From positions 1-14,958 of the forward strand of contig JANQPW010000811.1 in assembly GCA_028285285.1 (NCBI GenBank): a DNA stretch of 14,958 nt, in the 5' to 3' direction. The position numbers were made by a program, and so were the translations under genes. Positions 1 through 6,747 of the stretch are shown in pieces. Below the pieces are notes generated by a model. That model searched no databases. It had not been told where the DNA came from and was given only the letters and a program-made list of their open reading frames with translations. Origin of the DNA: Silvanigrellales bacterium (GTDB lineage: Bacteria; Bdellovibrionota_B; Oligoflexia; Silvanigrellales; Silvanigrellaceae). Position 1 is the stretch's first letter, and every line of letters begins with the position of its first letter.

Positions 1-2
1 AC

Positions 3-263
3 ACAGAGCCTATGATTTTGGCAGACGCCGATCCGAACTCACGCACTCCAAAAATTGCCTTCAAGCTGCCACGCCGCTTGGAAAACATTGCTGGCCTCAC
101 CGATCCTGCCCAACGCCTGGAGCGCCAAATGGCTCGCTCTGAATTCGCTAACAACGTGACAGATTTCTTCTGCGACTTCCCTGTGCGACCTGAAACCCTC
201 AAGTTGAAAGTGAGCCCGGTGAAGATCGAGTGGAGCCTTTCTCTGGCTTGTGACAAGCTCTGA
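3..263 (+). CDS. 3' end of an unrecognised gene (partial)
   Basis: The reading frame is open from the left edge of the window to a TGA at 261-263, so this is the C-terminal part (about 86 residues) of a protein that begins upstream. The first ATG in the frame (position 12) has no reason to be the true start. The visible part is mixed polar and hydrophobic, with no signal peptide, membrane segment or motif I recognise; it ends ...SLSLACDKL. A strong rho-independent terminator begins 8 bases after the stop, which supports this as a real gene end. I cannot assign a function. Confidence 0.6.
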   Translation, partial: TEPMILADADPNSRTPKIAFKLPRRLENIAGLTDPAQRLERQMARSEFANNVTDFFCDFPVRPETLKLKVSPVKIEWSLSLACDKL

Positions 264-270
264 TAAGCAA

Positions 271-306
271 AAAAAGCCAGTTCACAACAACATGAACTGG
301 CTTTTT
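271..306. terminator. Bidirectional rho-independent terminator
   Basis: This is a perfect 14-bp inverted repeat: AAAAAGCCAGTTCA at 271-284 and TGAACTGGCTTTTT at 293-306, with an 8-nt loop (CAACAACA). The outer A and T runs supply a U-tract in either direction. It lies between the stop of the left-edge gene (263) and the stop of the minus-strand cytochrome-like gene (329), so it can end transcription of both converging units. Confidence 0.93.
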
Positions 307-328
307 CAAATCAACCTGACAAAGCGAG

Positions 329-2350
329 CTACATTTCAGACAGCTCACTCTCAACCCACAGATTCAGCTTTTCAAGGTCACCGGGGCTCATCTCCATTTG
401 AAGCGGCATTCGCTTCGACATGTCTTGCGAGTTGATGGCATCACGGATCTTCGTGAGTGTTTCCCGTTTCGTCTGTTGACAGCCACCCACCTCGTGTTTG
501 AACGTGAAATTACCATCTTCCAACTCTCCCCAGGTGTCGAGAGCGAGGCCTCCCAAGGCACCCGTTGCTGAGTGACACTGGTAGCAGTTTTCGCGCAGAA
601 CATGCTCTATCTCGCAGGGAGGGGCGTTCTTGTCACCGGAAGTGCCATCGTAGCAGATGCCGGGAACCGGATCGTCTTCAGCAAAGGCATTGCTCAACAC
701 AATCTTTCTCACGGCCCGCTTGTAATTTTTAGCAGAGTCGGCAGCGGTGGTGTCCATCACGTCGGTGAGCCCACGAATCCATGCCTCAGAATATGACTGA
801 CCGGTGCCAATATAGAACTCAACCAACCTCTGAGTCACGCACCGTTTCACTTCTCGGCTGTTTCTCACAATTGCAAAAAGATCATCGAGAGACTCGCCAT
901 ATTCATTCTTCGAAAGGTCTGTTGCAGACCGAACAAAACCAACGTTCCAAGAACCATTGGCAAACTTCCACTGGTCTTTGTGGGCCGCAACTTCACTTCC
1001 GCTCAACACGGTGTTGTCGTCAAACACGTGGAGCCCTTCCAGGGAGCCTTCTTGCCCGGTCTGATCTCGAACAAACATTTCCAAAAAGGAGGGGTTAGCA
1101 TCTAAATTTACAAAATTAAAACCAAGGTAACCGTAGTCTCGAAAAAAGCCGGCCATGGGATCAAGGCGGTAGTGACATGCCTGGCAACTTGGCTCACTGG
1201 CATGTGCATCTCCAGAGTGACCGTCATCGAGAATCACCTGAATGGGCTTCATGTCATCGCAAAAGTATGTCTTGAAAATTGTGGCAGCTCGTGCTCGATT
1301 GGCATTTGTTGAGGAGTTAGTGTTGGTGAAGAAGAAGTTCGTCATGATATCAGCTTGAAAATTTTCTTCTTGAGCACCGAATTCGGAAGGGTGAACGACC
1401 ACGTTTGAGAAATGACGGTTGTCACCAATCTGTGGAGCATTGTTGATCACCTCAACAAACTTCTGGATGCCCTCCACAAGAATAGGATAGATTTGAATCA
1501 CATCTTGGCGGAACTCTTCTGCGGGCCTTCCCTCAAACTCAAAGCAGAAGTTTCGAGAAAACCCAGCCTTGGCAACTGCATCAAAGGTCAAGTCATCGTA
1601 GACTCCGGAGTTGCTGTGGTGGCCCAAGATGTTTGGCAGATCGAAGACCCGAAAATTCGACTCACAAAACTCACTCAGGTACTCAGTTGTGAGTTCTGAA
1701 GAGTCTGCGCTTTTCAGCTTTTCAAGACTGCCGAGAAGGTCATCAATAAGAACTTGAACCAACCGGCTCCTCAGCTCATTGTCAGACAACCCTGCTATTT
1801 CCTCGTCGCTGAGTTCAAAGGTTTCTTGCCCAAATCGCAGAGCCAAAGCTGCGGCATCACGCTGAGGAGGACCCACCCGCAGTGACCAATCAGTGGCGTA
1901 ACGATTCAACAGCTTGTAGAAGTCACCATTCTTGGCAACCTCGAGCGCAGCGTCGATGGCCGTTGGAACCTGAAGGCGAATGGGATACTGCAAGGTCGTT
2001 CCATCGTTGAGGCTCACCGTCATGTTGTTAGCAGTCAGCTGGCCGGCGGACCCAAGAAAGGAACTGCCAAAATCGAGGGTGGTCAGCAAGAAATCCTTTT
2101 CTTGCATGAGGAGGTCCACAACCTCTCCTTTGGTCTTTCCGGAGTATTTGCCCATTTCGGAGGGAGTGATCTTTCTGTTGAACAGAAGTCTTCGATGCGC
2201 CTTAGCAATCCAAGCGGGATTGGCGGCATCGGTCTCATTTTCATCTCCGAGAACATGCGCCTTGTTTTCATCTTTTTCAAAAAGCCCACAACCCACAAAT
2301 CCCATTGCCGGGGTGAGGCATGCCAGAGCCAATGTGATTGTCTTCTTCAT
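329..2350 (-). CDS. Exported c-type cytochrome lipoprotein of the DUF1592/DUF1588 (planctomycete-type) kind
   Basis: This is a 673-residue exported protein. The N-terminus is a lipoprotein signal peptide with Cys21 as the likely lipidated residue (FVGC; Phe at -3 is unusual). Two CxxCH haem-binding motifs are visible. C389-H393 (CQACH) is followed by RLDPMAGFFRDYGYLGF, which matches the DUF1588 pattern CxxCHxxxDPxGF. C589-H593 (CYQCH) lies in a C-terminal cytochrome-like segment with possible Met ligands near M648-M654, like the PSCyt1 domain of planctomycete proteins. Residues 43-95 resemble the start of DUF1592-type proteins. It is the last gene of a minus-strand operon, 61 bp after the DUF1501-like gene; AAAGG lies 10 nt before the ATG. 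In planctomycetes and myxobacteria such cytochromes often travel with DUF1501, DUF1552 or DUF1553 proteins; the substrate is unknown. The CDS and haem sites are firm; the family assignment rests on recalled motifs. Confidence 0.85.
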   Translation of the reverse strand: MKKTITLALACLTPAMGFVGCGLFEKDENKAHVLGDENETDAANPAWIAKAHRRLLFNRKITPSEMGKYSGKTKGEVVDLLMQEKDFLLTTLDFGSSFLGSAGQLTANNMTVSLNDGTTLQYPIRLQVPTAIDAALEVAKNGDFYKLLNRYATDWSLRVGPPQRDAAALALRFGQETFELSDEEIAGLSDNELRSRLVQVLIDDLLGSLEKLKSADSSELTTEYLSEFCESNFRVFDLPNILGHHSNSGVYDDLTFDAVAKAGFSRNFCFEFEGRPAEEFRQDVIQIYPILVEGIQKFVEVINNAPQIGDNRHFSNVVVHPSEFGAQEENFQADIMTNFFFTNTNSSTNANRARAATIFKTYFCDDMKPIQVILDDGHSGDAHASEPSCQACHYRLDPMAGFFRDYGYLGFNFVNLDANPSFLEMFVRDQTGQEGSLEGLHVFDDNTVLSGSEVAAHKDQWKFANGSWNVGFVRSATDLSKNEYGESLDDLFAIVRNSREVKRCVTQRLVEFYIGTGQSYSEAWIRGLTDVMDTTAADSAKNYKRAVRKIVLSNAFAEDDPVPGICYDGTSGDKNAPPCEIEHVLRENCYQCHSATGALGGLALDTWGELEDGNFTFKHEVGGCQQTKRETLTKIRDAINSQDMSKRMPLQMEMSPGDLEKLNLWVESELSEM

Positions 2351-2411
2351 TCTCAGGTAACCTTTCGTAAACTTAGAACATCAGCAACATCTACAAATTC
2401 CGCCGGGACCT

Positions 2412-3878
2412 TCAGCTCTTCAGGAAGGCAAGAGATGGAGCCTCGCCACCTTGGTTGCCTGGCAATTTCACTCGCTTGTCTGCGGGAACTCCAAAGATAT
2501 CCATCAAAGTGTTCTGAACGCTGCCCACATTGAGATAGTGCTCGGCCACAACTGTGTCTGGGTTCAGTCCAAGGAGCTGTCCGGTAGTCAGATCCATGGG
2601 CTTGCCAACGGCTTTCAGAAGGTTGCGATCGAGCTGCCTGTGCGCACCAGAAACTGCGGCAAATGTGCCTCCGTCTAAAGCGTCCAAATCGCTCTCCCCA
2701 AAAACATGACCGTTCTTCAAGCCTTTGCCTCCAAGTATCAAACTATTGGAGAAAGGGTTGTGATCTGTTCCTGTTTCGTCGATCGGACGATTCATTTGGC
2801 GATTCGTTCTAGAGAATTCTGAGGAAATTAAAAAAGTCAGGTGGTCTTTGAGGGCTATCTCTTGACCATTGATCTCCAAAGTTTGGGAGCTCACAAACTC
2901 AAAGAAACGTTCAAGCTTCGCCACAAGCTGCTCAAACATGACAGGCTGTTTCTTCGCATCGGCAACAGCGTGGGTGTCGAAGGTGAAAAAGTCTTCCTCA
3001 GTATCATCTGGGCGAATCTCCAACACAGCGGTGTTTGAAACACCTCGAGCAAAAACCTCTGCAATCATGTTGAGAGCATCTTGAAAAGACTCCATTCCGG
3101 GCTGCCCGCTGACCTCAAAATCTAGGGTTGCAAGCTTTTGTGAAAGCAAACCAGTTTTTCCCAAGGCATTTGCAAACTCGCTCGCTCCTTTCGAAAACAG
3201 TCCATTTCCCTTCTGACCCACCGCCTGGGCCCGACGCTGAACAAAGGCCTTGATTCCTCCTCCGCCGGACCCTGAAGATCCGAGGCCTCTTGCTGATTCC
3301 GCCAAAGAAGACAAGGCACCGGGCTCAATCTCGAGACCACGGCCCACGTTGCTCAATTCTGCAAACGGCAGTCTCGTTGCAATGTATTCCAGAGAAGCTT
3401 CGGGTGAAGCAAAATACGGCGCAAAATACTCCCCACCGAAGGGATTGTTTGCCATCAACATGTTCAGATTCTGTCCGTGGCCATCGAAAGACCGGGACAT
3501 GTGCACTCCATTCAAAATGGAAAACAGATCCTTGTATTTCTCAAGTGGTCTGACTTGTGGTGACACCCAATGGGGCCGCGTGCCATTTCTCCCTCCGGAA
3601 GCTGGAGTCCATTCCATAGCTTCGCGCATATCGCCTTCTCTGTAGTTCTCAACAAGACCAGCTTCAGTGAAGGAAAGAGGTCGCGCGTCAAAGAAGTTGT
3701 GTTGGCTCACTCCATCTGGAATGACTATGTGAATGAAGAAATGCTTGTCGCGCGTTTCATCAGCACGAGCCGCGGTGTCGCCCATTCTTGATGAAGCCGA
3801 AATATGCCGCGGCAGATTCGCTCCCACAAGCAGGGTTGTTCCTGCACCAACAAACCCCCGACGCCCCCACTTTTTCAT
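2412..3878 (-). CDS. Tat-exported DUF1501 family protein (sulfatase/alkaline-phosphatase-like fold)
   Basis: From the chosen start the protein is 488 residues and begins MKKWGRRGFVGAGTTLLVG, a typical twin-arginine signal, so it is exported folded. The C-terminal half carries the pattern known from DUF1501 proteins: FDTHAV, then SEFSRTNRQ, then GTDHNPFSNSLILGGKG and a closing VFGESD. Asp and His residues in such proteins are thought to bind metal as in alkaline phosphatases, but no reaction is established. A glycine/serine-rich stretch (GSSGSGGGG) interrupts the middle. I chose ATG 3878 because GAAGGA lies 6 nt upstream and the Tat n-region is then normal. An in-frame ATG at 3923, with GGAG 7 nt upstream and 1 nt after the previous stop, would add 15 polar residues and is a real alternative. 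It sits between the 207-residue lipoprotein gene and the cytochrome gene, its likely functional partner. Confidence 0.85.
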   Translation of the reverse strand: MKKWGRRGFVGAGTTLLVGANLPRHISASSRMGDTAARADETRDKHFFIHIVIPDGVSQHNFFDARPLSFTEAGLVENYREGDMREAMEWTPASGGRNGTRPHWVSPQVRPLEKYKDLFSILNGVHMSRSFDGHGQNLNMLMANNPFGGEYFAPYFASPEASLEYIATRLPFAELSNVGRGLEIEPGALSSLAESARGLGSSGSGGGGIKAFVQRRAQAVGQKGNGLFSKGASEFANALGKTGLLSQKLATLDFEVSGQPGMESFQDALNMIAEVFARGVSNTAVLEIRPDDTEEDFFTFDTHAVADAKKQPVMFEQLVAKLERFFEFVSSQTLEINGQEIALKDHLTFLISSEFSRTNRQMNRPIDETGTDHNPFSNSLILGGKGLKNGHVFGESDLDALDGGTFAAVSGAHRQLDRNLLKAVGKPMDLTTGQLLGLNPDTVVAEHYLNVGSVQNTLMDIFGVPADKRVKLPGNQGGEAPSLAFLKS

Positions 3879-3924
3879 TTGAAATCCTTCGGTACCTTGT
3901 TTGTGGTTCTTTGTGTGTGTCATT

Positions 3925-4548
3925 TCACTTCTCCAGAAGAAAGGTGGGGTTCATGAGGATGGCGTAAAGCTCGTCGGCTACACTGCGCCCTGGGAGTTCA
4001 GCCTCCAGCGCCGCATAAAGCTCTTGGCGCTCACTTTCAGATTCAAAACCCACAAGCCAGTACCAAATGCCAGCAAATGTTTCGGCGCTTCGCCCCTCGC
4101 AGTGTTTGCTGAGGTCGGCTGAAAAGGCTTCGTGAAGAGCGGCCTTTGCGACAATTTCAGCAGACCCCACCTCGCAATTTGCCGCCACTTCTGCAGAGAC
4201 ATTCCCCATAAGAATCTCCCAAAGAAATGCATTGAGAGCGTTGGGATCACCATTCTGATAGACCTGGCGCCCTTGCAGATTTTGGAACCCTCCCACGAGC
4301 TGCTGAAAACCAAAGGTATCTGCCCCAAGACGGAAAAAGGAGTCCAGGCTTGCCTGACTGAGCATCGTTTCGCGAAGATGTGCGTTGATGCGTTCGTATC
4401 CCTGGTACTGACCAGTCTGAATGCCACCCGATTTGATAACCGAGCTGTTGTTTGGTTCGGTACTGCACGCCGTGAACGCTGCAGCAAGTAGCCCAGACGC
4501 TACAGCTAGCGCCACTGTAACAGTGGTTTTTATAGACCTTTGGGTCAT
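3925..4548 (-). CDS. Lipoprotein of unknown function, partner in the DUF1501/cytochrome operon
   Basis: This 207-residue protein has a signal peptide (MTQRSIKTTVTVALAVASG) ending in a lipobox-like FTAC, so Cys28 is the likely lipidated residue. The mature part has no motif I can name. Two cysteines (NCEVGS and HCEGRS) flank a helical segment and could form a disulfide. The end, DELYAILMNPTFLLEK, resembles the final helix of DUF1592/DUF1549-type proteins (L-x-N-S-x-E-F-L), a hint of common ancestry that I cannot confirm. AGGAGA lies about 8 nt before the ATG. The stop is 1 nt from the upstream candidate start of the DUF1501 gene, so the two are probably translated in a coupled way. Operon position suggests it works at the membrane with the Tat-exported protein and the cytochrome. 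Confidence 0.75.
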   Translation of the reverse strand: MTQRSIKTTVTVALAVASGLLAAAFTACSTEPNNSSVIKSGGIQTGQYQGYERINAHLRETMLSQASLDSFFRLGADTFGFQQLVGGFQNLQGRQVYQNGDPNALNAFLWEILMGNVSAEVAANCEVGSAEIVAKAALHEAFSADLSKHCEGRSAETFAGIWYWLVGFESESERQELYAALEAELPGRSVADELYAILMNPTFLLEK

Positions 4549-4612
4549 GAGTCAGTTCTCCTCTGAGAGTCGTTTCAATGTGAAAAAGGCAGGTAATGCC
4601 GTCATCACCAGA

Positions 4613-4828
4613 CTATATCTTCAATGGTTTCAGGCACATTCCGTCTTCCGAAGCCTTCCCACCGGTGGTTCCACCCGTTGGACTTGTCGAGCTTCGGTCC
4701 ACCTGCGAAGTGCCGGTTTTTTTTGGAGCAGGCTCCGACCCCCGCCCGGCTTTGCTTTCGCATGCCAAAGGCAGTGACAAAAAGGCAAATGCCACAATGG
4801 ATGTGAGAATGCGAGACAAAATTGGCAT
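4613..4828 (-). CDS. Small low-complexity lipoprotein
   Basis: This 71-residue protein has a hydrophobic leader (MPILSRILTSIVAFAFLSL) and a probable lipidated Cys23 in LPLAC; Pro at -3 makes the lipobox imperfect. The mature chain is rich in Ser, Thr, Gly, Pro and Lys (for example SPTGGTTGGKAS), as in flexible tethers, and ends GMCLKPLKI. The ATG at 4828 has GGAG 6 nt upstream; a GTG at 4855 in the same frame has no such site. It is the first gene of the minus-strand operon, 64 bp before the 207-residue lipoprotein gene, and no terminator is seen between them. I see no basis for a specific function. Confidence 0.6.
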   Translation of the reverse strand: MPILSRILTSIVAFAFLSLPLACESKAGRGSEPAPKKTGTSQVDRSSTSPTGGTTGGKASEDGMCLKPLKI

Positions 4829-4944
4829 AAAGGGCTCCGTCAAAATGAGCAGCACGGCAAGCAGAGCTGCTGAAGAATTACGATATAACTCATTGAATTT
4901 AAATTGATTTTATATGCCTGAAGAACTCAGGAAGACTCACCCTT

Positions 4945-4967
4945 TGTTACTTTTACAAAAAGTAACA
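4945..4967. promoter_or_regulatory. Inverted repeat in a divergent intergenic region, possible operator
   Basis: TGTTACTTTT (4945-4954) and AAAAGTAACA (4958-4967) form a perfect 10-bp inverted repeat separated by ACA. It lies in the AT-rich gap between the minus-strand lipoprotein gene (start 4828) and the plus-strand two-gene unit (start 5111). No U-tract follows on either strand, so a terminator is unlikely. The size and dyad symmetry fit a regulator binding site, but no regulator is encoded nearby. Confidence 0.3.
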
Positions 4968-5065
4968 GTTGCGTCAACGATTTTTCTGGCTTCTTCAAAA
5001 TCCGGAATATTAGGATTTAATTAATTGTTATTACTAATTTTTTATCGTAAGCAGCTAAAGTTATA

Positions 5066-5092
5066 TTGAGAACACACGAAAAGTAAGATAAT
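5066..5092 (+). promoter_or_regulatory. Candidate sigma70-type promoter of the AbiEii-like unit
   Basis: TTGAGA (5066-5071) matches TTGACA at 5 of 6 positions and GATAAT (5087-5092) matches TATAAT at 5 of 6. The spacer is only 15 nt, shorter than the usual 17. The predicted transcript start would fall near 5099, a few bases before the GGGGGG and GTG start at 5111, so the leader would be very short. Confidence 0.35.
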
Positions 5093-5110
5093 CTTTGTTT
5101 GGGGGGTGAA

Positions 5111-5389
5111 GTGAATAAAACTCAAGAGCAAATCATTAAAGGTTACCTTGCTAACATTGGTAGAGTTGGCGGAAAAAGGAGTTCTCGAAAGCTCGATAGA
5201 AAAACGGCACAAGAAATGGTTCGGGTGAGAGAGGCCAAGAGAGCATTTCATCGTTACTACTTTGAATGCTTCTGGTCATTCGATCCTGATCTGAAAATCA
5301 CAAGAGATGACATTCAATGGGTCGCCGAACAACTTATGAAACATGGGTCCATTGAAACCTGGAAAGTTGGGAAAAAGTTATGCCAGTAA
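5111..5389 (+). CDS. Small partner protein upstream of an AbiEii-type nucleotidyltransferase (candidate antitoxin)
   Basis: From GTG 5111 the product is 92 residues; an in-frame TTG at 5099 has no ribosome-binding site, whereas G5101-5106 (GGGGGGTGAA) precedes the GTG. The protein is basic at the start (GGKRSSRKLDRKTAQEMVR) and has an aromatic centre (FHRYYFECFWSFDPDL) followed by ITRDDIQWVAEQLMKHG. I recall similar small proteins directly upstream of AbiEii-like genes, but they lack the winged-helix appearance of AbiEi. Its last 10 bases overlap the ATG of the next gene (5380), typical of coupled toxin-antitoxin pairs. The antitoxin role is inferred from position only. Confidence 0.6.
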   Translation: MNKTQEQIIKGYLANIGRVGGKRSSRKLDRKTAQEMVRVREAKRAFHRYYFECFWSFDPDLKITRDDIQWVAEQLMKHGSIETWKVGKKLCQ

Positions 5390-5960
5390 CCCAGTTTCAA
5401 GCTGTAGTTGCAAATTTGTTATCGGTCAACCGAAACCCACAGAGTTACCTAGCGGGTGGAGCCGCTCTCCACTTTGAACCAAACTCTGTCCGCTACAGCC
5501 AGGACCTCGACTATTTTCACGATAGCGAAAACGAGGTTGCAAAAGCTTATGCCCTCGACAGCGCTCTTTTGGAGAGAGAAAATTTTGAAATCAAGCTTCA
5601 AATGAGACAGCCGGGCTACATTCGGGCCATTGTCAAAAAAACCAGGAAGCAACTCAAGTTGAATGGGCTCATGACTCTGCATGGAGATTTATGCCCACTT
5701 TTTTCATAGCCAACCGCGGATTCACAATGCATCCCATAGACCTCTCCATCAACAAAGTGTTGGCATTGGCAGGACGGGACGAAGCCAGGGACTATCTCGA
5801 TGTTCTAACCGCGCACGAGAAAATTCTACCCCTAGCAGGATTGGTGTGGGCGGCTTGTGGAAAGGATCCCGGTTTTTCTCCAGATTCTCTTCTCGAGCTC
5901 CTGCGAAGATGGCGGCGTTCTTCCAAAAATTCTTTCGAGATCAGACTAGGCTCTGTCTGA
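5380..5960 (+). pseudogene. Nucleotidyltransferase of the AbiEii/AbiGii toxin family, frameshifted and interrupted
   Basis: The first part, from ATG 5380, carries the nucleotidyltransferase signature LAGGAALHFEP followed by VRYSQDLDYF, where Gly26-Gly27 and the DLD aspartates would bind nucleotide and metal. This frame stops at 5709. The rest of the family pattern continues in the -1 frame: VEWAHDSAWRF, then HPIDLSINKVLALAGRDEAR, then LVWAACGKDPGFSPDSLLELL. The shift maps best to the run of seven A at 5635-5641: re-reading one A gives IVKKNQEATQVEWAHDS. A single missing A, programmed slippage or a homopolymer sequencing error would all look the same. The current stop (5958-5960) lies inside the palindromic element that begins at 5946, so the original C-terminus is also cut. 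As read, the gene is probably inactive. Confidence 0.85.
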
Positions 5961-6111
5961 CGAATGATTTTCGGCGGCGATTGAGCGAAGTCGAGCTCAG
6001 ACGAGGAACGAGGAGTGCTGCGAAGTGGCCACTTCGTAAGCGACGAGTGACAAGAGATGAGCCGACTGGAGCCAATCGCAACGTCAAAAGGATTCGTCAG
6101 ACAGAGCCTAG
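5946..6111. mobile_element. Palindromic MITE-like element with 20-bp terminal inverted repeats
   Basis: CTAGGCTCTGTCTGACGAAT (5946-5965) is the exact reverse complement of 6092-6111. A second perfect palindrome, CGAAGTGGCCACTTCG (6021-6036), has its centre at 6028.5, the same point as the centre of the outer repeats; shorter complementary blocks (TTTT, GCGATTG, AGTCG, GCTCA) lie between. The whole element can therefore fold into one long imperfect hairpin. It encodes no transposase. The outermost CTAG at both ends may be the duplicated target, as seen with some IS5-type elements; the core would then be 5950-6107. It sits in the 3' end of the AbiEii-like gene. Mobilisation by an element elsewhere in the genome is inferred. 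Confidence 0.8.
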
Positions 6112-6133
6112 AACCTATCCGAAAACCTAGCCC

Positions 6134-6676
6134 TTAAGGTCCGGCATAATAGTTGTAGTACTGAAGTAACGATGTGCCTGTGGGTTTCTTCGCTCTAAGA
6201 AAAAAGATGCTGTTCACAGCAGAGTCATAATTAACTTGAAAGGTCTGATAGCTTGGGGACAAGTTTATTTCGCTGCCACAAGTAAAGTCGTTTTCTATCC
6301 GATCACGAACACAAAATTGAATTCTCCCCAGGTTGAATTGGTAGCGTGCAGTTACTTTTTGCTTAACAGGTCCAAAATTCGAGACAATGCAAAATTTCAC
6401 GGTTTCCAAAGTCAAGTTCAACCACTTTTCTTCAAAATCACGAAAAAGGCACGAACGAGCTAAGACTTGCTGATCTTCTTCCATCAAATCCGTCTCGACA
6501 AGATATGTCGCCGCATCAATCGCTGGATCGTATTCAACAGGAACTTCATTACCAGTATCAGGATCTATCATCACTTGATTCGTGAAGTCAGTCGGCAGAA
6601 ATTCGATGTTGGACTGCATTTCCGCATATGCAACAGAGCTAGACACCGATATCATCAAAATAAGTAAACGTTTCAT
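6134..6676 (-). CDS. Secreted protein of unknown function
   Basis: The likely product is 180 residues starting MKRLLILMISVSSSVAYA, a Sec signal peptide with predicted cleavage after AYA. The mature protein has four cysteines (RSC, FCIV, FCVRD, FTCGS), which could form two disulfides in the periplasm, and a Tyr-rich end (LLQYYNYYAGP). I do not recognise the family. I chose ATG 6676 because GGGGG lies 5 nt upstream; ATG 6679 is adjacent. The longer frame from 6751 runs through the candidate promoter at 6719-6747 and is unlikely. The gene stands alone and converges on the decayed AbiEii gene: without the palindromic element the two stop codons would nearly coincide (6134-6137). Confidence 0.7.
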   Translation of the reverse strand: MKRLLILMISVSSSVAYAEMQSNIEFLPTDFTNQVMIDPDTGNEVPVEYDPAIDAATYLVETDLMEEDQQVLARSCLFRDFEEKWLNLTLETVKFCIVSNFGPVKQKVTARYQFNLGRIQFCVRDRIENDFTCGSEINLSPSYQTFQVNYDSAVNSIFFLRAKKPTGTSLLQYYNYYAGP

Positions 6677-6718
6677 CATGTCCCCCAAGTTTTTCTTTAA
6701 CAAGAAACAACCTTGTCG

Positions 6719-6747
6719 ATTGTATGGGGTGTGGCAGATTCGATCAA
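6719..6747 (-). promoter_or_regulatory. Sigma70-type promoter of the secreted-protein gene
   Basis: On the minus strand TTGATC (6742-6747) and TACAAT (6719-6724) are separated by exactly 17 nt. The -10 box matches consensus at 5 of 6 positions and the -35 box keeps TTGA. Transcription would begin near 6712, giving a leader of about 35 nt before the ATG at 6676. This also argues against the in-frame start at 6751. Confidence 0.55.

Noticed and set aside
4945..4967. Inverted repeat as a rho-independent terminator
   Set aside because: There is no U-tract on either side, the loop is 3 nt, and it lies upstream of both divergent units, where no terminator is needed.
5681..6130. Open frame running from the toxin gene through the palindromic element
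   Set aside because: It uses a third frame, carries no family motif and is made mostly of the repeat; the conserved residues lie in the other two frames.
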